Below, piece by piece: positions 37,400 to 49,043 of a DNA stretch of 64,000 bases. The position numbers and the translations under genes are program-made. Source of the stretch: Musa acuminata AAA Group (Eukaryota; Streptophyta; Magnoliopsida; Zingiberales; Musaceae); the NCBI RefSeq assembly GCF_036884655.1, contig NC_088357.1:44169501-44233500 (forward strand). Reading direction: 5' to 3'. The first letter of the stretch is position 1. Every line of letters begins with the position of its first letter. Below the pieces are notes generated by a model. It had not been told where the DNA came from. It did no database searches and was given only the letters and a program-made list of their open reading frames with translations.

Positions 37400-38960
37400 A
37401 CGCTCTCAAGGTGAAACTCCATCTTCTCCTCCATTCAGTGATTGTGTGCTACCTCCAATGATGAGGGATATTTGCCTTCTCCAATGACGTCAAACTCATG
37501 TTGCTACCTAATAGTGTTCATTGGAGAATGCCAACGTGCCTAAATTACTCTAACTTACACTCTCTTTACTGTTTATTTTCAGTTATACAAGGGGAGAAAT
37601 AGCTATCACTTTACTGCTCAAGTGGGGTTTCAAGATCAGTGGTGCCCCTTCCAATAACAATGGTTGGAAGGAGTGTTTTTTCTTCATTAGTTAAAGTCGA
37701 GATTGGGGATTCAACCTCACTTGATTGGAACATTATATTGATAACACCCTTCCCTTCCTATCGGACGAGAAGGCAAATCAAGTGCTTTGACTGAGGGATA
37801 TACTCTTTTCCTCTAAGATAGTTCAAAAGATAGATGAAGACTAGCTGATTGACACGGGTCTCAACCCTGCTCCTCGAGGTATGACTCGAACCTTCCATCG
37901 CTTCAGTTAACCTTTCTTTTTAATCCTTAACCTTATGATTTAGACTTTTATAGACATGGATCTATACTCTTTGATGAGGAAGGTGCCTGGTTCCTCGTTG
38001 GACATGGCGAAGCCCCATTCAATCCAATTTGCCACTCGCGAACCATCAATAGAGGCGTTGGACTCTCCTCGATCTAATCACCATAATAGCATCAACAAAC
38101 AGAGGAAGAAACACAAAGTTATTGCAAGGAAAGTTTTGTGCCCTTAGAGGGATGATGTGTCCGAGAAGTCATCCCAAGAGAGAGAGCCTCCCACCACTAC
38201 GACATTGGAGCCTCTCACCATTATGGCACCAGCACTCCTAAGATGCCAAAGTTTTAGGTCATCTTTAAGAAAAAGAGGAGTAGGCCAGGGTCAATGTTGG
38301 ACCTATGCAAGGGGAAGCCCCAGCCCTTTACAGCTTTACAGATGGCTGACCTACTGAATTTAACCCTGAATGTACTATAGCCCAAGTATAAACTCTTAGA
38401 AGATGTAAAAGGTGTGGGGCGAGAGCATAGCTACGGAGTAGTACTACCATGGTCCTTATACCTAGGGATGGCAAAGTAATCTACTACTCTCCCTTGGAGG
38501 TCTTGATTGATACTTGCTATCGAAATAAAGTGGTGGTAAGTTAGGCCGTGGCTAGCTCCTTCGATTTCACCTTGCTTACTAGCTTACTTTTGATTCACAG
38601 CACTACCACTACGTGACAGCTCTCATTGATCATATATAGGTTACTAACTACAAGACATCCATCAGGTTAAAGAAAGGTCTTGAGAGAATAGGGGTCACCT
38701 AGTATAAATTCGAGTACCAAATCACTTTGGCTCATTTTAAGGTGAGATACCCTAAGCTAAAGCTTGAGGAGAATCTATTCACGGACTACTTTGAGGGCCA
38801 GAATCTCTTAATGTTGACTAAGATGCCCTTCAATGATAGCTTTTACTCGCCATCCATCCTATCGCTTGAGCTGTCGTCTCCAACTTGATCCCCTTTTTAG
38901 TTGTCGAGTTGGTCTACCTAACTAGTTCCTTTTGTCTACCCCACTGATACCTTAGTTTAG
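37400..38960 (+). pseudogene. Antisense accessory ORF of the gypsy element (broken)
   Basis: On the plus strand, against the direction of pol, fragments match the plant 'putative gypsy type transposon' family as I remember it. GYLPSPMTSNS lies near 37468. NNGWKECFFFIS lies near 37660 (the family's GWK-x-FFFV block). A Lys/Arg-rich linker and a PLEVLI-like helix follow near 38490. Stops and frameshifts separate the pieces. Known context: Tat-group elements carry such a gene antisense between integrase and the 3' LTR. Confidence 0.5.
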
Positions 38961-39225
38961 CAGGTTGGGGCTTCACCTTTAATGTAGAAGCTCGACCTGG
39001 TTGATGTAATCCTTCTAGAAGTAATGATATTTTCTCTTTTCAGTTTGTAACTAGCACTTTAAAGATACATTCTACAATTGACACCCTAGGCCTAGTAGAC
39101 CAACATCTAATGCTTAGGGTGTCATCCTCTATGGACTAGTCCTGATGGAGACCTTACAATTCAAGTTTACAATATGTCACGTTACCAACAACACCGCACC
39201 CCATGTTGTCTTGAAGCAATATGTT

Positions 39226-41040
39226 TCATATTAGACAACTTCGATGAATCAAGTAAGACCCTTCCCAATTTGGCATCAGCTTCCCTCGGGACCTAGTTGG
39301 GTCACTAATCTTAACTTTTTGGAGCACTAAGTCCTCGAGTCCAACCCCTCGAGGGTGGACTCCTTTGTTGTAGAGCTTGGCCACCGCCCTTTTGTACCTT
39401 AACACCCATAGGTGTGCTTCAACTTTGACTTCACTGATCATGTCAAGCCTGAATCAAAGCCTCTCTTCGAAGATTTCTTCATCAAAGTCCTCAATCCGAG
39501 GTGTCGAAAAATCTATCTTGGGTGGCAAGACAACTTCAGTACCAAATGTCAAGTTGAATGGTGATTCTCCCAAGCCAATCTTAGGTGTCTTCCAAGAGGC
39601 TCATAGAATGCTTGGTAACTCATCCACCCAAGTACCCTTTGCTCCATTAACCCTCTTCTTTAATCCTTCAAGAATAGCTCGGTTAGTGACCTTGGTGAGA
39701 TTATTGGTTGGGGATGAGCCATCGAGCTAAACCTTAGCTGAATCTCATCAGATTTGTAGTACTTCTTGAACTTTGCATTATTGAATTAGGTCTTATTGTT
39801 AGTAATTAGGGCCCTCAAGATTCTGAAGCATGTGATAACATTTCTCCACATGAATCCCTCAACTTGCTTCCAATGATCGATGCAATAGGCTTGGCCTCAA
39901 CCTACTTCGTGAAGTAGTTCACTCTCACGATAAGGAATCTCCGTTGTCCCAAAGCTAGGGAAAAAGGTCCTAGGATGTCTATCCTCATTGGGCAAAGGAC
40001 CATGCATAGTCGATTGAGCACACAGGGATCATTGGTTGATGTTGTATCCAAACAAACTCTTGACACATGTAGCACCATAGAGCATAGTCAATTGCAATTT
40101 TACACAATGTAAGCTAGAAGAACCCCTACTGAAGTATTTTAAATACAAGAATTTGTCTATCTACGTGCTCCTCGCAAATGTTTTTGGTCTTATTGTTGGA
40201 GATTTGGAATTTGAATCGAAGAGCTTGTTCATACACCAGCTTATTCGAACCCTTTAAGACAAGTTCAACGCTCCCCTTTCCAAGGTGGTAGAACCATCCA
40301 TAAATAAGGTCCATCTAAGGGGATGTGACTATTAATAGCGATCCCAAGCGAGAGAGCCAACTCTAAAATAAAATCTGTCAATGCTTGAGCTTTTATGGCA
40401 ACCCTCGCCATATATCAAATGTTAAACTCGCGTACCTCTACCAACCATTTTAGCAACTGTTCGCAAACATCGAATCAAGAAAGAGCATGCCTTAGTGGTT
40501 GGTCAATGATCACCTATATAGCGTGTGCTTGGAAATAGAGATGGAGTTTCCTTGCCGCCAATATTAGCACAAATGTTAGCCTTTCGATAGGGGGTATCGC
40601 TCCTCAAGTTCGCATAGGACATAGCTAACATAATAAATATGCTTCTAGATTCCTGAGTGCCACATCAACATTGAGCTGATAGCCTGCTCGATGGTGATGA
40701 AATAGAGGCTTAAAGTTGTACCCAAGGTGGAGGATGAGAGTTGTGGCAATTGGGCAAGGTAGTGCTTCAGCTCTTTGAATGCCTCCTAACACTCGTCGGT
40801 CCAAAAGAAGTCTTTCAAATTCTTTAACGCCTTGAAGAAGGGCATATATTTACCGACTAAGGTGAGCACATATCTAATATCGCTCGTACCTTCTTGGGGT
40901 TTGCATTTATTTCTCTTTAGTAAACAATGAATTTGAGGAATTTTATCAAGCTGACTCCAAAAACACATTTGGATGGGTTAAGGTACATGTTGAACCTCTT
41001 TAGTACTTAGAATATCTCGGCCAAGTCTCCATGTATGAGA
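39226..41040 (-). pseudogene. Degenerate gypsy pol: reverse transcriptase, RNase H, integrase
   Basis: Minus-strand pieces in order are as follows. NPSKCVFGVS near 40980 and PFFKALKNLKDFFWTDEC (40840-40786) mark the end of the reverse transcriptase. An RNase H start (FYHLGKGSVELVL, then ALRFKFQISNN) lies at 40314-40126. DILGPFSLALGQRRFLIV and NYFTK-stop-VEAKPIAS near 39990-39880 belong to the integrase core. ESPFNLTFGTEVVLPPKIDF near 39560 and the integrase tail DPTRSRGKLMPNWEGSYLIH (to 39226) follow. Stops and frameshifts occur throughout. Reverse transcriptase is cut off at about 41040, so the palm active site is missing. Confidence 0.75.
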
Positions 41041-41384
41041 AATCCGATACGAGGTTGAAATGTGCCTGAGGCGTGTGAGTAAAAAAAACCTAACTTGCAC
41101 TAAGGAAAATCTGCTCGACCAATGTGTGCCATTTTGATGCCACGAAAGGGAAGGTTGGCAATGAGCTTTTTAATTGAACATCATACTTGAGGTCCTCTAA
41201 CAAGAGTCCCGATGTATGCCTGGGTAAATGATAGGGAATACATTAACGACCAATCATCATCCGACACGTAAAAGTCATGTGAAAACTATCATGGAAGGAA
41301 AAGGATCCAGATTATCCTTGCCTATCTATCCATGTGGACAAAAGTCTAAAATAAACAGTTCATGTTGTCTCTCCCTTGTCGCCC

Positions 41385-41712
41385 ACGTGGACAAAATGCC
41401 AAGAGAGGGACATTGGAGCAATTACAAGTTGTCCCATCCAAGGTCAAATATAAAAAGTAATATCTGATATCGAGAGACTCTCTTTCAAAAAAAAAAATCT
41501 ATACTCATATAGAAACCTCAATCACTAACATAAATGTCAAAGAAATCAGATCGAAAAATTTCTCTCGACATCAATTTTAGTACAAGCGATACCCTGGGAG
41601 TTTGATACTTTTACCTTGGAGCCATCATTCCACCTTTGACATTCCTATGCTCTCAGGTTTGGACTGCATCGGATCGGATCGACTTATACTTCGACGACGA
41701 TTTTCCTTGACA
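41385..41712 (+). repeat. Right LTR-like end (reads as LTR on the plus strand)
   Basis: On the plus strand a TATAAAAA box (41449-41456) is followed by leader sequence and an end in ...CCTTGACA at 41712. It is the inverted partner of 35461-35735. Upstream sequence to about 41213 may be the rest of its U3. Confidence 0.65.
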
Positions 41713-42251
41713 ATAACGATTAAGAAAACTATCATAGAACAAAAGATGGTTTTAAGAAGAAACAGCAAATTAAGAAATCACAAATAAAGTAGAAATGAAA
41801 ATTTGCATACTTCCACTTTAAAGGAAAACCAAAATGGAAAGACGATGCAAATCTTTACATCACATGCAGAGTAAGAGAATCCTCCAAGAAAAAAAAAAGG
41901 CGGCAGAGTAAACCATATACCAAGAATTTTCTTTTTCTTTATTAGTATTGTATTATATCATTAAATTCTCTCTTCTCAAAATTGAGGTTGAAATACACAA
42001 CAAGATGAATCATGGATTCAGCATATCATCTGCTGTCACCTCAAAATTAATAAGATACATTAATAATCATCATCACTCTTCTGAAGCATAAAGACCACTT
42101 TTGGGTCTCATCCTGGGAGGTCACAGTGTTTTGACTGGAAAAGATAAGAATGACACCAGCAATTAGCCAAGCAATTGCTGACACTCGTACATGTTCCTTG
42201 CATGGGTATTTGAATGACCAAAAATACATGTGACTTGTAATCATCAGAGAA
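41713..42251 (-). other. 3' UTR/downstream spacer of the dihydrouridine synthase gene
   Basis: AT-rich sequence after the stop codon of the minus-strand gene. Nothing further is supported. Confidence 0.4.
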
Positions 42252-45200
42252 TCAAGAACTGCATGTCGCAGCTCTCGCGGCAGTATTAGCCTCCTCTGTG
42301 TAAAGTGGGATTCCTCCACCAAGTTCTTTGAGTCTCGTCACCATATCATGGAGCCACTCAAAGGTCAGTTTTGACTGAGCATTAAGTTCCTCTCTTACTT
42401 GAGGATGTATCCTGAACCAATCCCCTAACATCTTGTGGACATGGGAGCGAATCATTCGCCATGGCACTGGATACTGTTCACAGAACTTCAAATACTCCAC
42501 TACCAGATCTGCCTGGTCCAATCCCCCATTGTCCTTAATCTCATCTGCGTTATTTTCTTTTGGTTCCATTGTCCTGAATCCAGCAAATAAAGCTGGATTT
42601 TCGAGAAGAGACTCAGCTGATAGAACCCCATCAGCACCTGTGTGGTCCAAACAGTTGTAAACATCTTCCATGTGACGTATGTTTCCATTGGCGAGCACAG
42701 GTATCCCAATGGCATCTTTCACAGCCTTGATGGCATTCCAATCAGCTCGGAATTTCTTCCCATCCTTCTCATCTCTAGTCCGGCCATGAACAGCTAGGAG
42801 AGCACAACCAGCCTCTTCAAGCATCCTGGCATATACTATGGTGTCTTGTAGGTTTGGGAATATTCTAATCTTACATGAAACTGGAACTTGAAGATTTTGT
42901 GACAGCTTCTGGACAAGTGCTTTTATGAGAGGGAGGTTATCCATGAGGAAAGCTCCATAGTTCCCTCGCCTGGCAATCCGCTGTGGACATCTGCAAGTTT
43001 AAAGATGTAATGAATCATAAAATAATATGGAAAAGTCTCAGACAAGATATGTCACATCATATATTTTAACTCCAACTATTTAGCACCAAACTAATGTTAT
43101 ATAAATACAGTTGAAGTACCAACTATATCGATTGTACCATACCAGTCCAAGTTCTTACAACAAAAAGTATACTGGTAGTTCAACCAATTCACATTTCAAC
43201 TCATACAAAAAAAATTTTCACACTTCAACCAGTTTGTTCTATTTTCCTAATGGTACTGTAAAGCATTATGGTACCCAAGATTTAATTCCTTGCAAAATGA
43301 ACTAGTTGGACAAACAAACCTAAAAATTCTATTCAGAATGCACAAGACAAATATATCAACAATGTGAAACAAGTCCACACTTGAAAAGCACTTCAAGCTA
43401 AAATTAGTGACCAGTGTGTGAGAAAATAAAATTAGTTATATAAAAAACGGCAACCTTTTTCATTTGAACTTGATGTAACCAAGTAAAATCCCTTAGTTAT
43501 ACACTGTGACAAGGTCCATGACCACAGAAATCCAATTTTAGTACACATCTTGTATGAAACTGCATAATTTTCTCTTCTAGATGACAGCCTAAGCAATTAC
43601 GAAATAGACTCAAGCTTCTTCAAAGAAAATACATGACAAACAATTATTCCCAAATGCTGCATCAGAAACCGAGGATAGAAATTGGGTTCCTCCATACACA
43701 GTCAAACAATTTGGTATATTTGGAGGCTATTTCCTAAGCAAAAAAGGAGTAAAAAGCTAGCTTGCAAAGACCACAATACAGCAAATTTGTAACTGTCCTC
43801 CCAAGTCAATAAGAAGCCTCAAAAAAGAAGTCCCTCTTAAATGTGCATATATAATATAGAATGAGAACATTATCACATACTCGATAGTATTGTTTCAACT
43901 ATTATATCCAAAGCTAGAGTTAACTATGGAACATGATAATATGTTATTCATCACTTAGAACTCGAGTTGTCCCTAATAACTTATCACTTGAATATGTTAT
44001 TACATGAGAGTAAATATTTTATAAAGTCATTTTTGGTCTCAGCATGTACTTTCTCATTAACAATTTAAAAAAACCACTCAGACCCGACGTCAACCAGGTG
44101 GTAGATACCACAATCTGACAGACAATCAGGCTCTGAACCTCAAGATCGCTGCAACCGGCCCTGAACCTCAGGCCTCCTTAGGAACTCAGACGACACTGGT
44201 CTGGCTAGTGACAAGTAAGGGTCCAGTATCAAAAAATTTAAACATGCTTCATTTTATGGTTCGAAATTTTGGCATATATACTAAATGTGCCTCCCAAGTT
44301 GGCAGTACAGACCATGGCATGCATCTCCTGATATCGTGTATACTCAAATCTTAAAAGTTGTGTCACATGCCAACATACCCTGTCGATACATACGCACATA
44401 CGAGACCTATACCAATCTAGCCAGGGACCAGCACGAGTCTAGTACCCGAAACATCAAACTATGCTTTGTAGTATAGTTCTTTATTTATACTTAATTAAAT
44501 ATTAGTTAAAATATTATGCATGCTACATATGTAATATGGCATAATGAGTTGCCTGGATCCTACAACTGCTTTTTGTAATATTGCCCCTTGAAGAGTAATC
44601 CTCTAGTAGAAGACAATTTCTATCCATCGGATCTTGCATCCACCATCACTGTTCCAAATACCACATATACTCAATGTACAATAAGAAGAACCTATGTTTA
44701 TGTTTTACAATTAGCAATAACCTATGATGCAGAAGCCAATTGCATGCCAACTATGGTGATCAAACTGTTAATTGAGATAGTAGTCCCATCATGTATAGAT
44801 GAAGTAGAATGATACAATCATAAATTAGGCCATTGAAGGTGGATACTAAATCTAATGTTTTCTAGACCAATCATAATGCATCATGCAAAAAGTTTCACCA
44901 TATCTTACCCAGTGATTGCAAAAGGCGCTCGGGCGAGGCGAGGCGAGGCCCGAGCGCCTCGCTAATGTCCCAGGCGGCGCGCTTCAAACAGGCGCCGCCT
45001 GGGCGCTCGCCCGAGCCCAGGCGCTGGGCGCTTCGGGCGAGCGCCTGGGTAAACCAAGGCGACCGAACCAGAATTTTAGGTCTGGTTCGGTCCTGGTTCG
45101 GTTATTAGTTGGTTCAATCGAACCAACTAAACCGATATAACCCCAACCCTAACCCTAACCCTAACCCAACACTAACCTGCTGCCGCTGCCGCTCTCGATC

Positions 45201-48200
45201 CCGATCCCGATCGCGATCGCTATCTCGTCGCTCGCTGCCGCTGCTCGCCGGTGTCGCTGCTCGCGCCTCCCGCGAGCCTTCCCGCTGCTCGCGCCTCCCG
45301 CGAGCCCTCTCGCTGCTCGCGCCTCCTACGAGCCCTTCCGCTGCTCGCGCCTCCCGCGAGCCCTCTCGCCTCCTGTGAGCCCTCCCGCGAGCCTTCCCGC
45401 TGCTCGCGCCTCCCGCTGCTCGCGCCTTCCTCTCCCTTTCCCTTTCCCGCTGCCGCTGCCGCCGCCGCTCGCCGCTGCTGCTGCTGCTGCTGCCGCCGCT
45501 CGCCGCTGCTGTTGCCGCCGCTCGCCGCTACTACCGCCGCCGCCGCTGCTGCCGCTCGCCGCTGCTTCCTCCTTTCTTCATCAGGCTCAGTATACTCTTA
45601 ATATTAAGTTTATATGAATTTTAAAATGATTAATTTTCTGTTAATAGATTAATAATATATTATTTTGATTTTAATGTTATTAATTTTTATTTATTTGAAA
45701 TTATTGTTAGGTTTCAACATAAATGGCAAGTGCAGAAAGCAACTCAATAGAGTCTCCAATGGTATCAAAAAAAGATCCTGCGTGGAAGTATAATTATTTG
45801 AAGGATCCGAAAGATCCTAATGCAGTGACTTGCATATTCTGCGATAAGACTACCAGAGGTGGTATTTTTCGTGCAAAACAACATCTAGTAGGAAATTTCA
45901 AGAATGCAGCAGCTTGCAAAAAATGTCCACCTGAGGTAAAAGAAGAGTTGCTGAATTATATGAATGAAAAGAAGACACAAAAGAATGAATCTTATGGGAA
46001 TTTACCAGAAGACAATGTTGAACATATCAGAGATGAAGAAGAAGATTATTCTACGAGTATTAACCCAAGTGAAAAAAGAGTATACGACAAAAAGGGAAAA
46101 GAAGTTATGAGTACTAAAAAAGGTAGAAAAGGACCGATGGATCTATATATGCTTCAAGGATCCCAGAAACAACAAGGGCAAGCAGGAGGCTCAAAATTGA
46201 GACAAACAAATATAAGTGATGCTTGTGATAAAGAAATAAGAGGAAGAACAATTCAGCACATTGCTCGCTTCTTCTATCAGGCTGGTCTTCCCCTTAGTAC
46301 AACTCGTTTAGACAGTTTTAAGGATATGATTGAAGCTATTGGAAGATATGGTGCAGGATTAAAACCTCCAAGTTATTATGAGATGCGAGTTCCATTGCTG
46401 CAAAAAGAGTTGAATTATACAAATGACTTACTAAAGGGTCATAAAGAATCATGGGCAACACATGGTTGCTCTATTATGTCAGATGTTTGGACTGACAGGA
46501 GGCGCAGGAGTATAATTAATTTTATGGTTAATTGTTCTTTAGGGACTATGTTTGTGAAGTCAATAGATGCTTCATCTTTTGTAAAATCTGGAGACAAGAT
46601 ATATGATTTACTTGACAACTTCGTGGAAGAAATTGGAGAACAAAATATCGTTCAAATCATAACCGACAATGGAAGCAACTATGTTTTAGCTGGTAATATT
46701 CATCTTTTGATTTTGTTAATTATTTTATCTTCAATTAAGTGTGTTAAACTCTTAAGTCTTATCATTTTTGTTATCCTTTGTCTCAGGTAAATTGCTTGAA
46801 TCAAAAAGACAACACTTGTATTGGACTCCATGTGCAGCACATTGTATTGATTTAATGTTGGAAGATATTGGAAAGATCTTAGAAATCAAGAAAACCTTAG
46901 AAAGGGCAATTTTTATTGTTGGATTTCTTTATAATCACATTGGGGCTTTGAATATGATGAGAGAATTTACAGGGAATAAAGAATTAGTGAGACATGGTGT
47001 TACCCGATTTGCTACTTCATTCTTGACATTACAGAGCGTGCATCGTCAAAAACATACTCTGAGAAATATGTTTACCTCTGAGAAATGGGTGACAAGCAAA
47101 TGGGCAAAAGAAGCAAAAGGCAAGAGGGCTGCTGATATCATCTTAATGCCATCCTTTTGGAATCATGTAGTTTATATATTAAAGGTAATGGGCCCTCTTG
47201 TTCGAGTCCTTCGATTGGTGGATAATGAAAATAAGCCTGCAATAGGATATATTTATGAGGCTATGGATAGAGCAAAGGAGACGATTAAAAGATCTTTTAA
47301 TGAAAATGAAGAAAAATATGAAAAAATTTTTACAATCATTGACGAAAAATGGAATTGTCAACTTCATCGTCCCTTACATGCAGCAGGATATTATTTGAAC
47401 CCTGAATTCTTTTATAAGATTAAATCTGTTGGATTTGATGCAGAAGTTTTGGGTGGGTTATATCAGTGTGTTGCAAGATTAGTTCCCAGCATTGAGGTTC
47501 AAGATAAGATTATTCATGAATTATCTTTATATAAAAATGCTGAAGGTCTTTTTGGAATTCCAATTGCCGTTCGATCCAGGACAACTACCTCTCCAGGTAT
47601 TAATAATTTGATATAATTAATTTCATATATATTATGTTACTATGTTATTGCTAATAATAACATAAATTTTGCAACTGAATGGTGGAGTCTATTTGGAAAT
47701 TCCACCCCGAACTTACAGAAATTTGCTGTCAAAGTACTTAGTTTGACATGTAGTGCTTCGGGTTGTGAGCGAAACTGGAGTGTCTTTGAGCATGTAAGTA
47801 TTACTAAATATTTTTATTTTAATTAATTTATTTATTTAAATATATGTATTAATATATTTTTAAATTATATGACATGACAGATTCACTCGAAGAGAAGAAA
47901 TCGGTTAGAACATCAACGATTGCACGATCTTGTTTACATAAAGTATAATCAAGCTTTGAAGACTCGTCATGATTTGAAAAATAGATTTGATTCAATCTCA
48001 TTGCAAGATATTGATGATTCAAATGAGTGGTTAGTAGGAGAAATGGGTGCTAACTTGCAAGATGCTGAAGACGAGCTTGTATTTGAAGATGATAGATTGA
48101 CGTGGGGAGATGTGGCAAGAGCTTCAGGTGCTGGAGAATTACAAACATATACAAGACAGATGTCAAAGAGAAAAATGAGTGCAAAAGCATCAAGCTCGGC

Positions 48201-49003
48201 TCCTGCTATTGTTGAAGACATAGAGAATGAAACATATCTTGATGAAGAGGAAGGAATCGAAGAACAAGAGGAAGAAGACGAATTCAATGAAGATGATTTG
48301 TGTGAAAATGACGATAATATTGATTATGATGAATGACTTTGATGTAAAATGTTAATGTTTTGAATTTTGAAACTTTTTGTTAATGTGACATTGTGATTTT
48401 GTATCTTAGATTTTCTTAATTTAATAGCATATTTTTATTTAAAATTTTAAATAATTATATTTATTAATTATATTATATATTTTTATATTTTAGCGCCTCG
48501 CTTCGCTCGGGCGAGCGCCTGGGCGAGCGCCTAGCGCCTCGGGCGTTTTTGGACCTTGGCGCCTTTTGGCGCCTAGCACTTTTTAAATCACTGATCTTAC
48601 CACAGGTGAACTTCTAAAGAACAAATTTATAATTCATGATTATTCTCATTACTGAAGAAAATGCATAACCAAGTATTTGAAGTCAGAATATGAAAAAGTA
48701 CCCAAGGTTTATGTCCACATAATCACAATAAGGCTCGATCATTTTTGCTGCTTCCAGAAGAACATCAGGATCATTCGCACAGAATTGCACAAAGAGAGGG
48801 CGATCCTCCTGCACTATATAACATAGAGAGAGGTTATCATACTTAAACTAACTAACTCATTGGGATTTGCCTGCTATATATACATATATATGTATGTATA
48901 TACATATATATGCATGTATATACATATATATACACATATATATACATATATATACACATATATATACATATATACACACATATATACAAATATAAATATA
49001 TAT

Positions 49004-49043
<40 letters not shown>

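Larger units (their letters stand above)
35461..41712 (-). mobile_element. Decayed Ty3/gypsy element (Tat-like layout) with inverted LTR-like ends
   Basis: Minus-strand pol remnants run in gypsy order from high to low coordinates: reverse transcriptase (about 41040-40790), RNase H (about 40450-40126) and integrase (about 40000-39226). All carry stops and frameshifts. Beyond integrase lies a plus-strand accessory frame (about 37400-38960), then a 28-bp and a 77-bp tandem array, then an LTR-like end. An antisense frame after integrase and satellite-like repeats in the 3' region are known for the Tat group. No gag, protease or proper 5' LTR is present. The two outer ends match each other in inverted orientation. 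TTAAC before 35461 and ATAAC after 41712 are a possible imperfect 5-bp target duplication. Confidence 0.6.
44902..48601 (+). mobile_element. hAT transposon with transposase gene, 3684 bp, in DUS intron 2
   Basis: The element spans 44910-48593, flanked by a perfect 8-bp target duplication ATCTTACC (44902-44909 and 48594-48601). Ends are CAGTGATTGCAAAAGGCGC and the reverse complement of CAGTGATTTAAAAAGTGC, an imperfect terminal inverted repeat opening CAGTGATT. Subterminal DNA on both sides is dense in GGCGC/GCGCC-type motifs, the expected transposase-binding zones. The left flank adds a (CCCTAA)n tract (45148-45167), a 28-bp GC-rich minisatellite (about 45248-45420) and a CGCTGC-rich leader. 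The transposase gene runs antisense to the host DUS gene. The right end lies 109 bp from the host exon 2 splice donor. Confidence 0.93.

Noticed and set aside
39377..39730. Plus-strand 117-codon frame in the retroelement
   Set aside because: It is antisense to the recognisable integrase remnant.
43100..43290. Third copy of the GGTACCG element family in DUS intron 2
   Set aside because: Only scattered GGTAC/ACCAGT words remain. No ends or target duplication could be found.
45109..45617. Arg/Ser/Pro/Ala-rich frames at the left end of the hAT element
   Set aside because: They are translations of the GC-rich minisatellite. The real transposase starts at 45723.
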